From NCBI GenBank assembly GCA_934675095.1, contig CAKUPC010000005.1:1-52493 (forward strand): DNA of 52,493 bases, given 5' to 3'. Positions within the stretch are counted from its first letter, which is position 1, and every line of letters starts with the position of its first letter. Shown here piece after piece: positions 8,395 to 17,149 of the stretch. This DNA is from an uncultured Bacteroidales bacterium (GTDB taxonomy: Bacteria; Bacteroidota; Bacteroidia; Bacteroidales; UBA932). The notes under the pieces are model-generated. The model was not told the DNA's origin. It made no database searches and worked only from the letters and a program-made list of their open reading frames with translations. The position numbers and the translations under genes are program-made.

Positions 8395-9957
8395 CTACAT
8401 CGGCAGATTGTCGTGCTTGCGCACCGGATTCTCCACTTTCTTGTTCTCAAGCTGCACAAGGGCGCGTATCACCCTGAAGCGCGTGTTCGCAGGCTCGATG
8501 ACGTCGTCGATGTATCCGAACGACGCGGCGTAGTACGGATTGCAGAACAGGTCGTCATATTCCTTTTTCTTCTCATCCTTGAGTTCAGCCCTTTTCGCCG
8601 GGTCTTCGATCGCCTTGAGTTCCTTGGAGTAGAGGATTTCAACGGCCCCGTCCGCTCCCATCACGGCGATGTTCGCGCTCGGCCAGGCATAGTTGACGTC
8701 TCCGCGCAGCTGCTTGCAGCTCATCACGATGTGCGCCCCTCCGTAGCTTTTGCGAAGGGTCACCGTAATCTTCGGCACGGTCGCCTCCCCGTAGGCATAG
8801 AGGAGCTTGGCTCCGTTCGCGATGATGCCGCCGTACTCCTGCTGGGTTCCGCAGAGGAATCCCGGCACATCGACGAGGGTGACGAGCGGGATGTTGAAGG
8901 CATCGCAGAAGCGGACAAAGCGCGCGGCCTTGCGCGATGCGTTGATGTCGAGCACGCCCGCGAGTATCTTCGGCTGGTTCGCCACGATTCCGACGGACTT
9001 GCCGCCCATGTGCGCGAAACCTATTATTATATTCTTCGCCCAGCCCTTGTGGACTTCGAGAAACTGTCCGTCATCGACGATGGAGCCGATGACTCCGTAC
9101 ATGTCGTATGCCTTGTTGGGATTGTCCGGGATTATGTCGTTGAGCCTGTAGTCCACGCGGTTGTAAGGGTCGTCAGTCGGCCTTTCAGGCGCGTGCTCGC
9201 GGCTGTTCGAAGGGATGAATCCGATGAGCTCACGGATGAGCCGCAGCCCCTCCTGCTCGTTTTCTGCGGCGAAATGCGCGATGCCGCTCTTGGTCGCGTG
9301 GACCGACGCCCCTCCGAGCTGCTCCTGCGTGACGACTTCCCCGGTGACGCTCTTTACGACCGCAGGACCGGTGAGGAACATATAGGACGTGTCCTGAACC
9401 ATTATGTTGAAGTCCGTCAGTGCCGGCGAATAGACCGCACCTCCGGCGCACGGACCGAATATTCCTGAAATCTGGGGGATCACGCCGGAGGACAGGATAT
9501 TTCTCTCAAAAATTTCCCCGAATCCGGCCAGTGAACTGACTCCTTCCTGAATCCTCGCTCCTCCGGAGTCGTTGAGGCCTATGCATGGAGCCCCGTTGCG
9601 TACGGCCATATCCATGACCTTGCAGATTTTCTGAGCCATAGTCTCCGAAAGCGAGCCTCCGGTCACGGTGAAGTCCTGGGCGAACACATATACGACCCTT
9701 CCTTCGATGGTTCCCTGCCCGGTCACGACACCGTCCCCGTCGAAATGAACCTTGTCCATCCCGAAATTGTGGCAGCGGTGGTGCACGAACATATCGTATT
9801 CTTCAAAGCTGCCTTCGTCAAGCAGCAGTGCAATTCTTTCTCTGGCAGTGAGTTTGCCCTTGGAATGCTGGGCATCTATCCTCGCCTGTCCGCCGCCGAG
9901 CCGGGCGACCTTCCTTTTTTCGACGAGTTCTTTTATCTTTTCAGTCTGGATGCTCAT
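8395..9957 (-). CDS. mmdA: Methylmalonyl-CoA decarboxylase alpha subunit (carboxyltransferase)
   Basis: This 520-residue acyl-CoA carboxyltransferase has two crotonase-like halves. The first carries [12 protein letters not shown] near residues 147-158 and the oxyanion-forming [16 protein letters not shown]. The second carries [18 protein letters not shown] near residue 405. In this gene set it would move CO2 from methylmalonyl-CoA to biotin, giving propionyl-CoA, the last steps of succinate-to-propionate fermentation. Propionyl-CoA carboxylase beta subunits have the same fold; the neighbouring OadB, OadG and biotin genes favour the decarboxylase. A clear promoter precedes it and it heads the operon. 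Confidence 0.93.
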   Translation of the reverse strand: MSIQTEKIKELVEKRKVARLGGGQARIDAQHSKGKLTARERIALLLDEGSFEEYDMFVHHRCHNFGMDKVHFDGDGVVTGQGTIEGRVVYVFAQDFTVTGGSLSETMAQKICKVMDMAVRNGAPCIGLNDSGGARIQEGVSSLAGFGEIFERNILSSGVIPQISGIFGPCAGGAVYSPALTDFNIMVQDTSYMFLTGPAVVKSVTGEVVTQEQLGGASVHATKSGIAHFAAENEQEGLRLIRELIGFIPSNSREHAPERPTDDPYNRVDYRLNDIIPDNPNKAYDMYGVIGSIVDDGQFLEVHKGWAKNIIIGFAHMGGKSVGIVANQPKILAGVLDINASRKAARFVRFCDAFNIPLVTLVDVPGFLCGTQQEYGGIIANGAKLLYAYGEATVPKITVTLRKSYGGAHIVMSCKQLRGDVNYAWPSANIAVMGADGAVEILYSKELKAIEDPAKRAELKDEKKKEYDDLFCNPYYAASFGYIDDVIEPANTRFRVIRALVQLENKKVENPVRKHDNLPM

Positions 9958-10002
9958 GTCAGGTTCAATTAAATCTTGGAATGTAAATCCCGATTAAATC
10001 TT

Positions 10003-10033
10003 CAAAGGTAAAACTTTTTTCGCGTTTACGAAA
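10003..10033 (-). promoter_or_regulatory. Bacteroidetes-type promoter of mmdA
   Basis: Read on the minus strand, a TTTC -33 box (10030-10033) is followed after exactly 19 bases by TACCTTTG (10003-10010), a full match to the -7 consensus TAnnTTTG. The expected start site leaves a leader of about 40 bases before mmdA. It is the only convincing promoter seen for the whole mmd-ntp series. Confidence 0.7.
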
Positions 10034-10041
10034 CAGTTATG

Positions 10042-10049
10042 TAATTTTG
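10042..10049 (+). promoter_or_regulatory. -7 box of the carboxylesterase gene
   Basis: TAATTTTG matches TAnnTTTG and lies 18 bases before the esterase ATG, giving a very short leader. The -33 region 19-20 bases upstream is only TTTC-like. It lies back to back with the mmdA promoter in a 110-base divergent region. Confidence 0.5.
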
Positions 10050-10067
10050 TAGGCCAAATTTTAGATT

Positions 10068-11639
10068 ATGAACATTCGTACAGACATCAGAAAAGATGAT
10101 TTAACGGAAGCCGTCGATGATTTAACGGAAGCCGTCGCCACGGCTGACAGGAAGTTCATCGGAGTGACAACGGGGAGCGGGACGGCGGTGTTCCGGGGGA
10201 TTGTCTATGCGCGGTATGCGCGGTTCGGGATGCCCGTGGAGGAGGACTATGACGAAGGCGTGGAGTATGACGCACGGGAATATGGCTGCGTCTGCCCCCA
10301 GAACCTGTCGCATCTGCTGGGACAGCTCGGCCAGGATTCCGGCTTGGAAATGCGTGAGGGGGAACTCTGCCTGTCCGTGACCGTGCCTCATTCATCCATG
10401 AATTGCCAATTGACTGCTCCTTCTGGTGATTCAGCGCGTTCCGGGGAGGCCGGGGATAATACCGTGAAAAAAGAGGGAGGGCTTCTGCCCGTGATGGTGT
10501 GGGTTCACGGCGGGTTCTATCTTACCGGAGGAAGCGAGGACCATCGCTATGAAGTCTCGCGACTGGCGCAGGCGGGGAATGTCGTCGTGGTGAAGATTTC
10601 ATATCGTCTCGGGGCTGAGGGATATATGTGGCTGCCGGAAAAGGGAATCGCGAATCTCGGGCTGGAGGATCAGAAAACCGCGCTGCGCTGGATTCGCGGG
10701 CATATCGCCTCCTTCGGCGGGGACCCGGACAACGTCACCGTTTTCGGGCAGTCGGCCGGGGCGCACTCCATAGCTTCGCTGATTGCCTCGGCGGACGATG
10801 TGGAACCTGTTACGAATGTTCCACGCTTCGGGGGAGAGCCGCTGTTCCACAGGGCTATACTCCAGTCTCCTCCGCTCGGAAACACGATAACTTCGAAAGC
10901 TGCGGCTAAGGTTACGGATGCCTTTCTCGACAAACTCTCTGAAATTGCCGGACTTGGAAACGAACCGGGAGAAACGGTTCGGGAGCGCAGGGAAAGGTGT
11001 CTTTATGCGGCAATCACGGGGAATGGCGTGACGCTTGAGCAGATTATCGCGGCGCAGGATGCCGTGAAGTCAATGCGCCTCGGACTGGTATTTCTGCCTG
11101 TACTTCAGGACTATATGAGGATTCCTCATGTCGGGGCGCTGTCCGTGGGCAGCGACTGCAATGGCGGACAGCCGGACTTGGATGCCGTGGTCAGCTCCTA
11201 CGGACAGCCGGACCGAGATGCCGCGCCCGGGAAAGGCCGCTTCAAGATTCTGCTCGGATATAACGCGGATGACGCCTCACCTTACATCCGCAAATGGACA
11301 GGTTTCCTTTGGAAGACCCCACTGCGCCGCCCCTTGGTCAAATTCCTGACGGACAGGATATTCCGTGAGCCTACTCTGCGCTATACCGCGAAACTTCGCG
11401 CCTCCGGGATAGAGGCTCGGACCTACTGCATCGGCTGGCATCCTCAAGGCTCGGAACTCGGCGCCTGCCACAGCATCGAGCTGCCTTTCCTGCTCGGGAA
11501 CTACGGTGACTGGACCGGGGCCGAGATGCTTCGCGGAATGACCCGCAGGGAGTTCGACGACAACAGCGCCGTCATGCAGCGTCTCTGGACAGAATTTGCC
11601 CGCAGCGGAGAGTTTCCCGCCACGGGCAGAGTATTATGA
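10068..11639 (+). CDS. Type-B carboxylesterase family protein
   Basis: This 523-residue alpha/beta-hydrolase has no signal peptide and is probably cytosolic. The nucleophile motif FGQSAGAHS places the catalytic serine at residue 229, and GACHSIELPFLLGN supplies the catalytic His468. The oxyanion-hole segment VWVHGGFY lies near residues 143-150. Substrate is unknown; the family hydrolyses carboxylic esters. The start contains an exact 21-base in-frame tandem duplication, so residues 10-23 read DDLTEAV twice. Two hydrophilic inserts (about 114-139 and 360-388) are not part of the fold core. It converges on the beta-helix gene, leaving 24 bases between the two stops. Confidence 0.88.
   Translation: MNIRTDIRKDDLTEAVDDLTEAVATADRKFIGVTTGSGTAVFRGIVYARYARFGMPVEEDYDEGVEYDAREYGCVCPQNLSHLLGQLGQDSGLEMREGELCLSVTVPHSSMNCQLTAPSGDSARSGEAGDNTVKKEGGLLPVMVWVHGGFYLTGGSEDHRYEVSRLAQAGNVVVVKISYRLGAEGYMWLPEKGIANLGLEDQKTALRWIRGHIASFGGDPDNVTVFGQSAGAHSIASLIASADDVEPVTNVPRFGGEPLFHRAILQSPPLGNTITSKAAAKVTDAFLDKLSEIAGLGNEPGETVRERRERCLYAAITGNGVTLEQIIAAQDAVKSMRLGLVFLPVLQDYMRIPHVGALSVGSDCNGGQPDLDAVVSSYGQPDRDAAPGKGRFKILLGYNADDASPYIRKWTGFLWKTPLRRPLVKFLTDRIFREPTLRYTAKLRASGIEARTYCIGWHPQGSELGACHSIELPFLLGNYGDWTGAEMLRGMTRREFDDNSAVMQRLWTEFARSGEFPATGRVL
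10095..10136 (+). repeat. Exact 21-bp tandem duplication at the esterase N-terminus
   Basis: Two perfect copies of a 21-base unit (10095-10115 and 10116-10136; unit begins GATGATTTAACGG) encode DDLTEAV twice in frame. Perfect identity suggests a recent duplication. Copy number changes would leave the frame intact. Confidence 0.95.
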
Positions 11640-11663
11640 AACCTTCAGAAAATAACCTGCATC

Positions 11664-13079
11664 CTATCGAGGCATCTGTGCACCGCAGCCTTCCACAGCT
11701 CCGAAGAGGTCAAACGCCTTCTCGAACGGGTAGCGGTTGGCGAACATTGAAGCGCGGACGATTTCAGTGCCCTGCTGGTTCATGCCGAAGAGACGGTTCA
11801 CCTGGTTCGCAGCGGAATTAGGGTCGTAACTCTGTGACGACTTGATGTTTATGCCCATATAGCCCTTGAGATAGGCTGCGTCAATGGCTCCGATGAACTT
11901 CTCGTTCGCGTCCATTTCACGGTTGCCCTCATACTCCTTGAGCTGCTCTGCATCCTCGAACTGAGCCGCAGCGAGGAAAAGCCATTTTCCACCGCCTGAC
12001 GGAAGAACGAGGTCGGCAGCGCCTGCTGTCATGTTGTTCCTGTTCATAAAGAAGAGGTTGTCGGTAACATTAGTCTCACGTGCAGCCTCCTTGGAAGCGT
12101 TTCCGTCAACAAATGTGCGCTCGATGGCTCCGAGGTTAGAGCATCCGAAGACATTGTTGCGCACGTTCACGGTCTTCAGGCCCGTCATAAAGCGGAATCC
12201 CACTCCCATACTCTCCTGAACCTTTGTACGGCACCAGGTGAAAAGGACAGTGTTGTCGTGGAAATCAAGGGAGCAGAGGTTCTGATCCGGTGCCATACCG
12301 CGGATTTCGCAGGCAGACATTCTGTTCGCGACGAAAACATTGTTATGCACATCGAAATGTCCGGAGACGCAACCCATCTCGATTGCGAAATGGTAGCCGT
12401 TCACGAAAGTACAGTTGCGGATGATGACATTACCCTCGACATCGCCCCTGAGGAGCGGTTTGCCGATAGGAGCGCCGCCCACCTTAGGAACAGGAGGATT
12501 TTCGCCCTCAATCAGAAGACGTCCTGTCTCGCAGCCCTCAGGAGAACCTGTGCGGGCGTCGTCCGGAGCATAGCTGCAATAGCTGTTGTACTGTCCCTTG
12601 TCGAATGCGATGCCGTCGATGAGGACTGTAGAGCCGCGTTTTCCGCGTACATAAACCTCAAGGCTGGCGTGGCTGCCGCTTGTTCCGACCTGCTGTGCGC
12701 CCGGACGGATGGATGTGATGTACTTCACAGGGTTACGCTCGGAGAAATCGCTGTTCCAGCCTCCTACGAGCGAGAGATACTTCTTCACTTCAACAAAGCC
12801 CTGGTCGAGCTTGCCGAGGTAGTTGCCCTCCGCGATGTTGATTACCGAACCTTCCTCTGCGAGGTCAATCGCCTTCTGGAGGTCCTTCACTGCGGTCTGC
12901 GGAGTCAGCGCATCATTGCGGTTCGAGCCGGCGGGGCTGACATAATAGTTTTTTCCCGTCGTCTGAAGGGAAGCTGCCACGTCCTTTGCATTGTTAATCA
13001 ATCTGTTCAACTGGGCTGACGCCGGCATTGCCACGAGCGCGAACGCTGACGCGACAAGAATTGATTTGATATGATTCAT
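11664..13079 (-). CDS. Secreted right-handed beta-helix protein
   Basis: This 471-residue protein has a clear signal peptide (MNHIKSILVASAFALVAMPASAQ). A YYVSPAGSNRNDALTPQTA segment and then FKDLQKAID-like spacing match the start of pectate-lyase-like or DUF1565 beta-helix domains. Repeated turns (VIIRNCTFVNG, FDVHNNVF, LDFHDNTVLF, VNVRNNVFG) support a parallel beta-helix over about residues 45-340. Catalytic residues cannot be assigned. It is the last gene of a four-gene minus-strand run encoding envelope proteins. A polysaccharide-binding or adhesive role is possible but not shown. Confidence 0.72.
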   Translation of the reverse strand: MNHIKSILVASAFALVAMPASAQLNRLINNAKDVAASLQTTGKNYYVSPAGSNRNDALTPQTAVKDLQKAIDLAEEGSVINIAEGNYLGKLDQGFVEVKKYLSLVGGWNSDFSERNPVKYITSIRPGAQQVGTSGSHASLEVYVRGKRGSTVLIDGIAFDKGQYNSYCSYAPDDARTGSPEGCETGRLLIEGENPPVPKVGGAPIGKPLLRGDVEGNVIIRNCTFVNGYHFAIEMGCVSGHFDVHNNVFVANRMSACEIRGMAPDQNLCSLDFHDNTVLFTWCRTKVQESMGVGFRFMTGLKTVNVRNNVFGCSNLGAIERTFVDGNASKEAARETNVTDNLFFMNRNNMTAGAADLVLPSGGGKWLFLAAAQFEDAEQLKEYEGNREMDANEKFIGAIDAAYLKGYMGINIKSSQSYDPNSAANQVNRLFGMNQQGTEIVRASMFANRYPFEKAFDLFGAVEGCGAQMPR

Positions 13080-13111
13080 ATCTCTCTGATGAAAATCTGC
13101 TTCAGGTTTGC

Positions 13112-13648
13112 CTATTTTATCATAAGCTTTGTGAAAATTTCCGGATAGTTCTTGCCGGCCTTGATTCCTAACGATGATGCGCTCTTGAGGTTAAGGGCAT
13201 CTTTTGCCTCTTCTCCACCCTGAAGTGTCATAGAGTCTTTTAGCAGTTCCTTGAACGTGGTGGCTTCGGTGAGCGGCTTCGCATCGTCACCTAACAGCAT
13301 TGTTATGGCGAGGGTGCCGGATGTTCCGTCTTCATTAAGAATGATGTTGTAGCTGCATTCGGCGGCGGCCGTGTCATTAGGCTTGGCCTCATCCAGCATC
13401 TTTTTCAGGTTTTCCGGAATATCACTTTCGGCTGCGGCCAATTCCTTCAGCAGAGTGAGTGTCTCTTCGGTAAGAAGTATGCCATAGAGAGCCTTGTTGT
13501 TATCTTCAAGAGACAGATAGAATGTGGCTTCCTTAGTCTCACCAATCCACTGATTCATATACAGCGGAGCGTCAGGTTCATTTGTTTTCTTGCATGAGCA
13601 GAAGAGCGCCACGGCTCCCAGCATTAGGGCGAATAAAATCTTCTTCAT
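13112..13648 (-). CDS. Hypothetical lipoprotein
   Basis: This 178-residue protein starts MKKILFALMLGAVALFCSC, with a lipobox giving lipidation at Cys19. The mature part (KKTNEPDAPLYMNQWIG onward) is hydrophilic and resembles small beta-sandwich lipoproteins of the Bacteroidetes envelope, without a family I can name. It lies 32 bases upstream of the beta-helix gene and 46 bases after the outer-membrane protein gene, all on the same strand. Function is unknown. Confidence 0.72.
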   Translation of the reverse strand: MKKILFALMLGAVALFCSCKKTNEPDAPLYMNQWIGETKEATFYLSLEDNNKALYGILLTEETLTLLKELAAAESDIPENLKKMLDEAKPNDTAAAECSYNIILNEDGTSGTLAITMLLGDDAKPLTEATTFKELLKDSMTLQGGEEAKDALNLKSASSLGIKAGKNYPEIFTKLMIK

Positions 13649-13694
13649 AATGTATAATGTCGTTTAAATGTTTCTAAGAATGATAGTTATGTCT

Positions 13695-14636
13695 CTAAAA
13701 ATAATAGTTGAGGGCCACGTTGAAACCTATGTTCTCGGTTCCGTAGAGGCAGGCGCGGCTGCCCGGGCTCACGAGGGCGTTGTACTGCTCCACCTTGGAG
13801 CTGATGCTTGAGAAACCCTCATAGACTGCGTAGGTCTGAGGCTGCCAGATGAACATCACCGGGGTGAAGGTCATCGCCGCCGTGAGCGAGAGACGGCCTG
13901 TCATGAACCATTCGACACCCATGTCCGCCGAGATTCCGAGTCCCTGCACATATCCGACATTGTACCTTTTCACCGGGCGTCCGTAGGCGATGCCGAGAAC
14001 GGACTCGAAGTCGTTGAGAGTCGGGTCGGTGGCTCCTGACGCCGGCGGCATGGTCATAGGCATGGACGACGGCACGCGGTTGAGGTCGGTCATGGCGTTA
14101 CCGTAGTCAAAGTTCAGGGAACCTCCTGCGATTGCATAGACGAGGTTGAAGCCCATCATGAACTTGAGTGGACCCTTTCCCGCGAGATACTGTGCACCGA
14201 GTGCGAGGCTTCCGCTGTTCATGTTGGAAATCACGTCATCGACGACCTTGTTCTCCGAGTTCGGGTCGATGGACTTCGCGAGGTCGTCCCGGACATATTC
14301 CTTGTAGTCGATGTGGCTTCCGTTGAGTCCGAGAGTGGCGCGGAGAGCCCATTTCTCGCTGAGGAAATATCTTACGCGGAACGCCGCAAGAGGATCCTGG
14401 GAGAGGATGAACATCTGTTTCTGCGTAGTGGCCTTGTCGGCGATGAACGCTCCGGCAAAGTCTCCGCTCTTCGGCTGCATGCTCATCTTGTACCCAAGCG
14501 TCGCGGGGTTGAATGTGACGCCGATGGACCAGTCGCCGGCCTGAGGGCTGAACCTTTCCTGCTTTTCCTGCGCGGAAGCGGCAACTGATGCAGAAAGCAG
14601 GACGGCGGCAATTATGATTTTATATGACTTTTTCAT
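13695..14636 (-). CDS. Outer-membrane beta-barrel protein
   Basis: This 313-residue protein has a signal peptide ending ASAQ near residue 23. Alternating hydrophobic strands follow throughout, and the C-terminus GFNVALNYYF ends in the terminal phenylalanine typical of barrels assembled by the BAM machinery. The strand pattern suggests a barrel of the OmpW/PorT-like size class; the substrate or partner cannot be told. It is the second gene of the four-gene envelope run and may act with the two lipoproteins beside it. Confidence 0.78.
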   Translation of the reverse strand: MKKSYKIIIAAVLLSASVAASAQEKQERFSPQAGDWSIGVTFNPATLGYKMSMQPKSGDFAGAFIADKATTQKQMFILSQDPLAAFRVRYFLSEKWALRATLGLNGSHIDYKEYVRDDLAKSIDPNSENKVVDDVISNMNSGSLALGAQYLAGKGPLKFMMGFNLVYAIAGGSLNFDYGNAMTDLNRVPSSMPMTMPPASGATDPTLNDFESVLGIAYGRPVKRYNVGYVQGLGISADMGVEWFMTGRLSLTAAMTFTPVMFIWQPQTYAVYEGFSSISSKVEQYNALVSPGSRACLYGTENIGFNVALNYYF

Positions 14637-14670
14637 TTAATTCAAGTGGTTTAGATTTCTCTGCTGATTC

Positions 14671-15210
14671 TCAATAGTTTTTGAGGCCGCCTTCGCCTAT
14701 GTTGGCTACAGGCTTCATGTCAACGGCATAGTAAGTTGCCTTTCCGCATTCCGCAGCCTTCTCCATCGAGCAGAAGAAATACGCGTCCGTGGCGACATAT
14801 TTTCCGGATTCGTTCATCGCGAAACTTTCGGCCTTCGCTCCGGCCTCTACCTTGACCATAAGCGACTGTCCGACAGGGCATCCGAGCGTGGTCTCGAAAT
14901 ATCCGTCGGCGTCGGTCGTGGCGGTCTTCACCGCGTATGCCTTGACCGAGCCGCCTTCCGGAATGCCGTAGAAGATGTTGACCGTCAGTCCCGGGTCGGC
15001 AGGATAAGGCTTTTCAGAAACTCCGTTCTTGTCCAGCGCGACAATCCTCACATGTCCGCAGATGATGGACTTGGTGGAGATTGTGCTCTCGTCGAGCGAT
15101 GTCGGCTCCATGGTCGTGCATGAGGAGCAGGCGATGCCGAATCCGGCAACGGCGGACAAAAGCAGCAGGCAGTGCGCCGCAATCGTCGAAGGCTTGATGA
15201 TTCTTTTCAT
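14671..15210 (-). CDS. Lipoprotein with carboxypeptidase-regulatory-like domain
   Basis: This 179-residue protein starts with a hydrophobic signal (STIAAHCLLLLSAVAGFGIACSSC). The lipidated cysteine could be Cys28 or Cys31. The mature part contains the pattern AVKTATTDADGYFETTLG, typical of transthyretin-like or carboxypeptidase-regulatory-like beta-sandwich domains in Bacteroidetes surface proteins. It heads the four-gene envelope run and diverges from the luxR-type regulator across a 243-base region containing two promoters and a palindrome. Confidence 0.7.
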   Translation of the reverse strand: MKRIIKPSTIAAHCLLLLSAVAGFGIACSSCTTMEPTSLDESTISTKSIICGHVRIVALDKNGVSEKPYPADPGLTVNIFYGIPEGGSVKAYAVKTATTDADGYFETTLGCPVGQSLMVKVEAGAKAESFAMNESGKYVATDAYFFCSMEKAAECGKATYYAVDMKPVANIGEGGLKNY

Positions 15211-15305
15211 TTTGTCGTGTGTTTATTATGGTTATATGATAATACGTCCCGGTGTCCGTCGGTTTCGACATATTCGTAATTTCGATGTCCTCGTGAACAC
15301 GGAGG
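15211..15305. other. Leader region of the envelope lipoprotein gene
   Basis: This stretch is the untranslated leader between the -7 box at 15306 and the lipoprotein start. No reading frame, hairpin or T-tract of note is visible. Confidence 0.4.
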
Positions 15306-15313
15306 CAAAGATA
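15306..15313 (-). promoter_or_regulatory. -7 box of the envelope four-gene run
   Basis: On the minus strand the box reads TATCTTTG (TAnnTTTG). The -33 position holds ATTG (15335-15338) at a spacing of 21, directly next to the palindrome at 15336-15355. The leader before the lipoprotein gene would be about 90 bases. Confidence 0.55.
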
Positions 15314-15334
15314 GTTCAAGGTATATGAAGATTT

Positions 15335-15355
15335 CAATAGGTAATATTACTTATT
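15335..15355. promoter_or_regulatory. Putative operator palindrome, copy 1
   Basis: The core GTAATATTAC (15341-15350) is a perfect palindrome. It extends to a 20-base dyad with a single mismatched pair (15336-15355). Sixteen bases (15335-15350) are identical to the copy at 19872-19887. It sits just upstream of the -33 element of the lipoprotein run, the usual place for an activator, and in the region shared with the luxR-type gene. Confidence 0.6.
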
Positions 15356-15376
15356 TTCGCATTTTTGAAAGATTAT

Positions 15377-15407
15377 TTTGCCGAATCGGGGACAGATTAT
15401 AACTTTG
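15377..15407 (+). promoter_or_regulatory. Promoter of the TPR-LuxR regulator
   Basis: TTTG (15377-15380), 19 bases, then TAACTTTG (15400-15407) is an exact match to the Bacteroidetes sigma consensus in both boxes and spacing. The expected leader is about 40 bases. Confidence 0.8.
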
Positions 15408-15453
15408 TATCAGTTAAAATTCATCGACCTGTAATTTTATATACCCTTATTAT

Positions 15454-17034
15454 ATGAAACGCGCATTATTTCTCCTCGTGTTCATTCTCGCCGTCTCGAA
15501 CGGTCTCTCCGCTCAGGACATCGTCTCCGACAGGGCGGACACGCTCTTTTCCAAATGGAGCTCGGCGAAGGGGGCGGAGAGAACGAGGATTGCGAACAGT
15601 CTGATGAAGACGTTCTTCGACGAGGGAGATGTTGACACGCTGATGGTGTTCGGCAAGTCGAGGAATATGGAGCAGAACGCCTGCGTCATGACCTATATGA
15701 CCGCGCACCTCTTTTTCGGAAACCGTTTCGACGAGGCCTATTCGCTGGGTCTCAGCGCTTTGTTGGAAAGCGAGAAGGCAGGGAACGAAATGCTGGTGTC
15801 GGAGTGCCTGAACAATCTCGGGATAATCTGTCAGCGGAAGGGGCTTTTCGGGCAGGCGATTTCCTATATGGAACGGGTCTATGAGACTGACCGCAGGAAC
15901 GCCGACGAGGCCGGGATGAGCACCACGATGAACAACCTTGCCACTCTCTATCTCGGGGAAGGGGATGCGGAGACCGCCCTGTCGTATGTGCTGCCTGCCA
16001 TTGAGTATGAGCGGAAGTCCGGAGACAGGGCACGTCTGGCGGTGCGCCTTGCCCTCGCATCGGACATCTGGCTCGCTCTCGAACATCCGGAGAAGGCCCT
16101 TGAGTTTGTGAATGAGGCGCTTGCCATAGAGACTGAGGACGGAAGGGCGGTCAAGGCCGCTGTCCGCAGGTCTCAGAAAGTGCCTGTGCTGCTTGCCCTT
16201 GACAGGAACAGCGATGCCAGAGCCTGTCTGGATTCGGCGATTGCTGTGCTTTCATGTCAGGGGAACCACATCTCTCTTGCGATATGCTACAACCTGCTCG
16301 GAAGCATCGACGCGAAGGAGGAAAAATGGCAGGATGCCGTCGTCGCCTACAGCCATGCCGAGCTTATCGCCGCTCTGAACGGAGGCGACTATGTCCGCAG
16401 GAAGGCTCTCCGGGGACTGTCGGAGTCCTGTGCGATGGCGGGCAACCCCAAGGCCGCCCTTGATTATCTGAACGACTATGTGGAGCTGAGCGACCGGCTC
16501 AACAAGGATCGGAGCCGCATGGCCGTGGAGGACTTCAAGGTGCAGTACAGGACCACCGAGACGGAAAAGGAACTTGCGCTCCAGCAGGTGCGGTCAGGAA
16601 ACAGGCTTGTCCTTCTTGTGCTGATGTCCGCTCTGGCGGCAATTTTGTGCGTCTGCATCGCCGTTCTCGCGCGTCTGCTCAGGAGCCGCAGGCGTCAGGA
16701 GGAGATTCTGCGCAGGAACGACGAGGCAAAGAGCCGGCTTCTGTCTCTTGTCCCGGCGATGGGGAACCGGAAGGAGGCGAAGGTGCTGAGCGAGGTCATC
16801 GAGAGCATCGAGACCGCTTCCGACGCCGCCGGCGAGCCTCTTCCGAAGCTCACCGCACGTGAGAAGGAGGTTGTGCGCCTGTGCTGCGAGGGGCTTCAGA
16901 GCAAGGAAATCGCCGACAGGATGAGCGTTTCCGTCCGCACGGTCGACGCTCACAAGTCCAACATCTTCCGCAAGCTGAAAATCAACAGCACGGTTGAACT
17001 CGTTAAATATGCAGCTGAAATAGGTCTGATATAG
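15454..17034 (+). CDS. Membrane-anchored TPR-LuxR transcriptional regulator
   Basis: This 526-residue protein starts with a signal peptide (MKRALFLLVFILAVSNGLSAQ). A tetratricopeptide region at about 60-350 follows, with repeats such as ECLNNLGIICQRKGLFGQAISYMERVY. A membrane helix lies at about 384-408, then a basic linker and a C-terminal LuxR/NarL-type helix-turn-helix (LTAREKEVVRLCCEGLQSKEIA to the end). No receiver or kinase domain is seen. The layout suggests a one-component regulator that senses through periplasmic TPRs and binds DNA from the membrane. It lies between two sets of envelope genes sharing a palindrome, which suggests they are its targets. Confidence 0.85.
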   Translation: MKRALFLLVFILAVSNGLSAQDIVSDRADTLFSKWSSAKGAERTRIANSLMKTFFDEGDVDTLMVFGKSRNMEQNACVMTYMTAHLFFGNRFDEAYSLGLSALLESEKAGNEMLVSECLNNLGIICQRKGLFGQAISYMERVYETDRRNADEAGMSTTMNNLATLYLGEGDAETALSYVLPAIEYERKSGDRARLAVRLALASDIWLALEHPEKALEFVNEALAIETEDGRAVKAAVRRSQKVPVLLALDRNSDARACLDSAIAVLSCQGNHISLAICYNLLGSIDAKEEKWQDAVVAYSHAELIAALNGGDYVRRKALRGLSESCAMAGNPKAALDYLNDYVELSDRLNKDRSRMAVEDFKVQYRTTETEKELALQQVRSGNRLVLLVLMSALAAILCVCIAVLARLLRSRRRQEEILRRNDEAKSRLLSLVPAMGNRKEAKVLSEVIESIETASDAAGEPLPKLTAREKEVVRLCCEGLQSKEIADRMSVSVRTVDAHKSNIFRKLKINSTVELVKYAAEIGLI

Positions 17035-17041
17035 TCGGGGC

Positions 17042-17149
17042 GAAGAAAAAGCGGTCTGCTTCGTTGCAAAAGCCCTCGAAATCCTCACAACCGCAAAGGT
17101 TGCTCCGGTTCCGAGGGCTTTGTGCGCCTTGCATCCCATCTTTTTCTTC
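17042..17149 (+). repeat. Structured 3-prime element, copy A (after the luxR-type gene)
   Basis: This element starts 8 bases after the regulator stop codon. The outer arms 17042-17051 and 17140-17149 are perfectly complementary (10 of 10). The middle stem is 17066-17078 with 17112-17125, and the inner hairpin is CAACC (17088-17092) with GGTTG (17098-17102). It shares the blocks GCGG, CGTT, AATCCTCA, CTCCGGTT and GCCTTG with copies at 19955-20066 (minus) and 34755-34878 (plus). The stems differ between copies but remain paired. No coding potential is seen. Confidence 0.75.
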
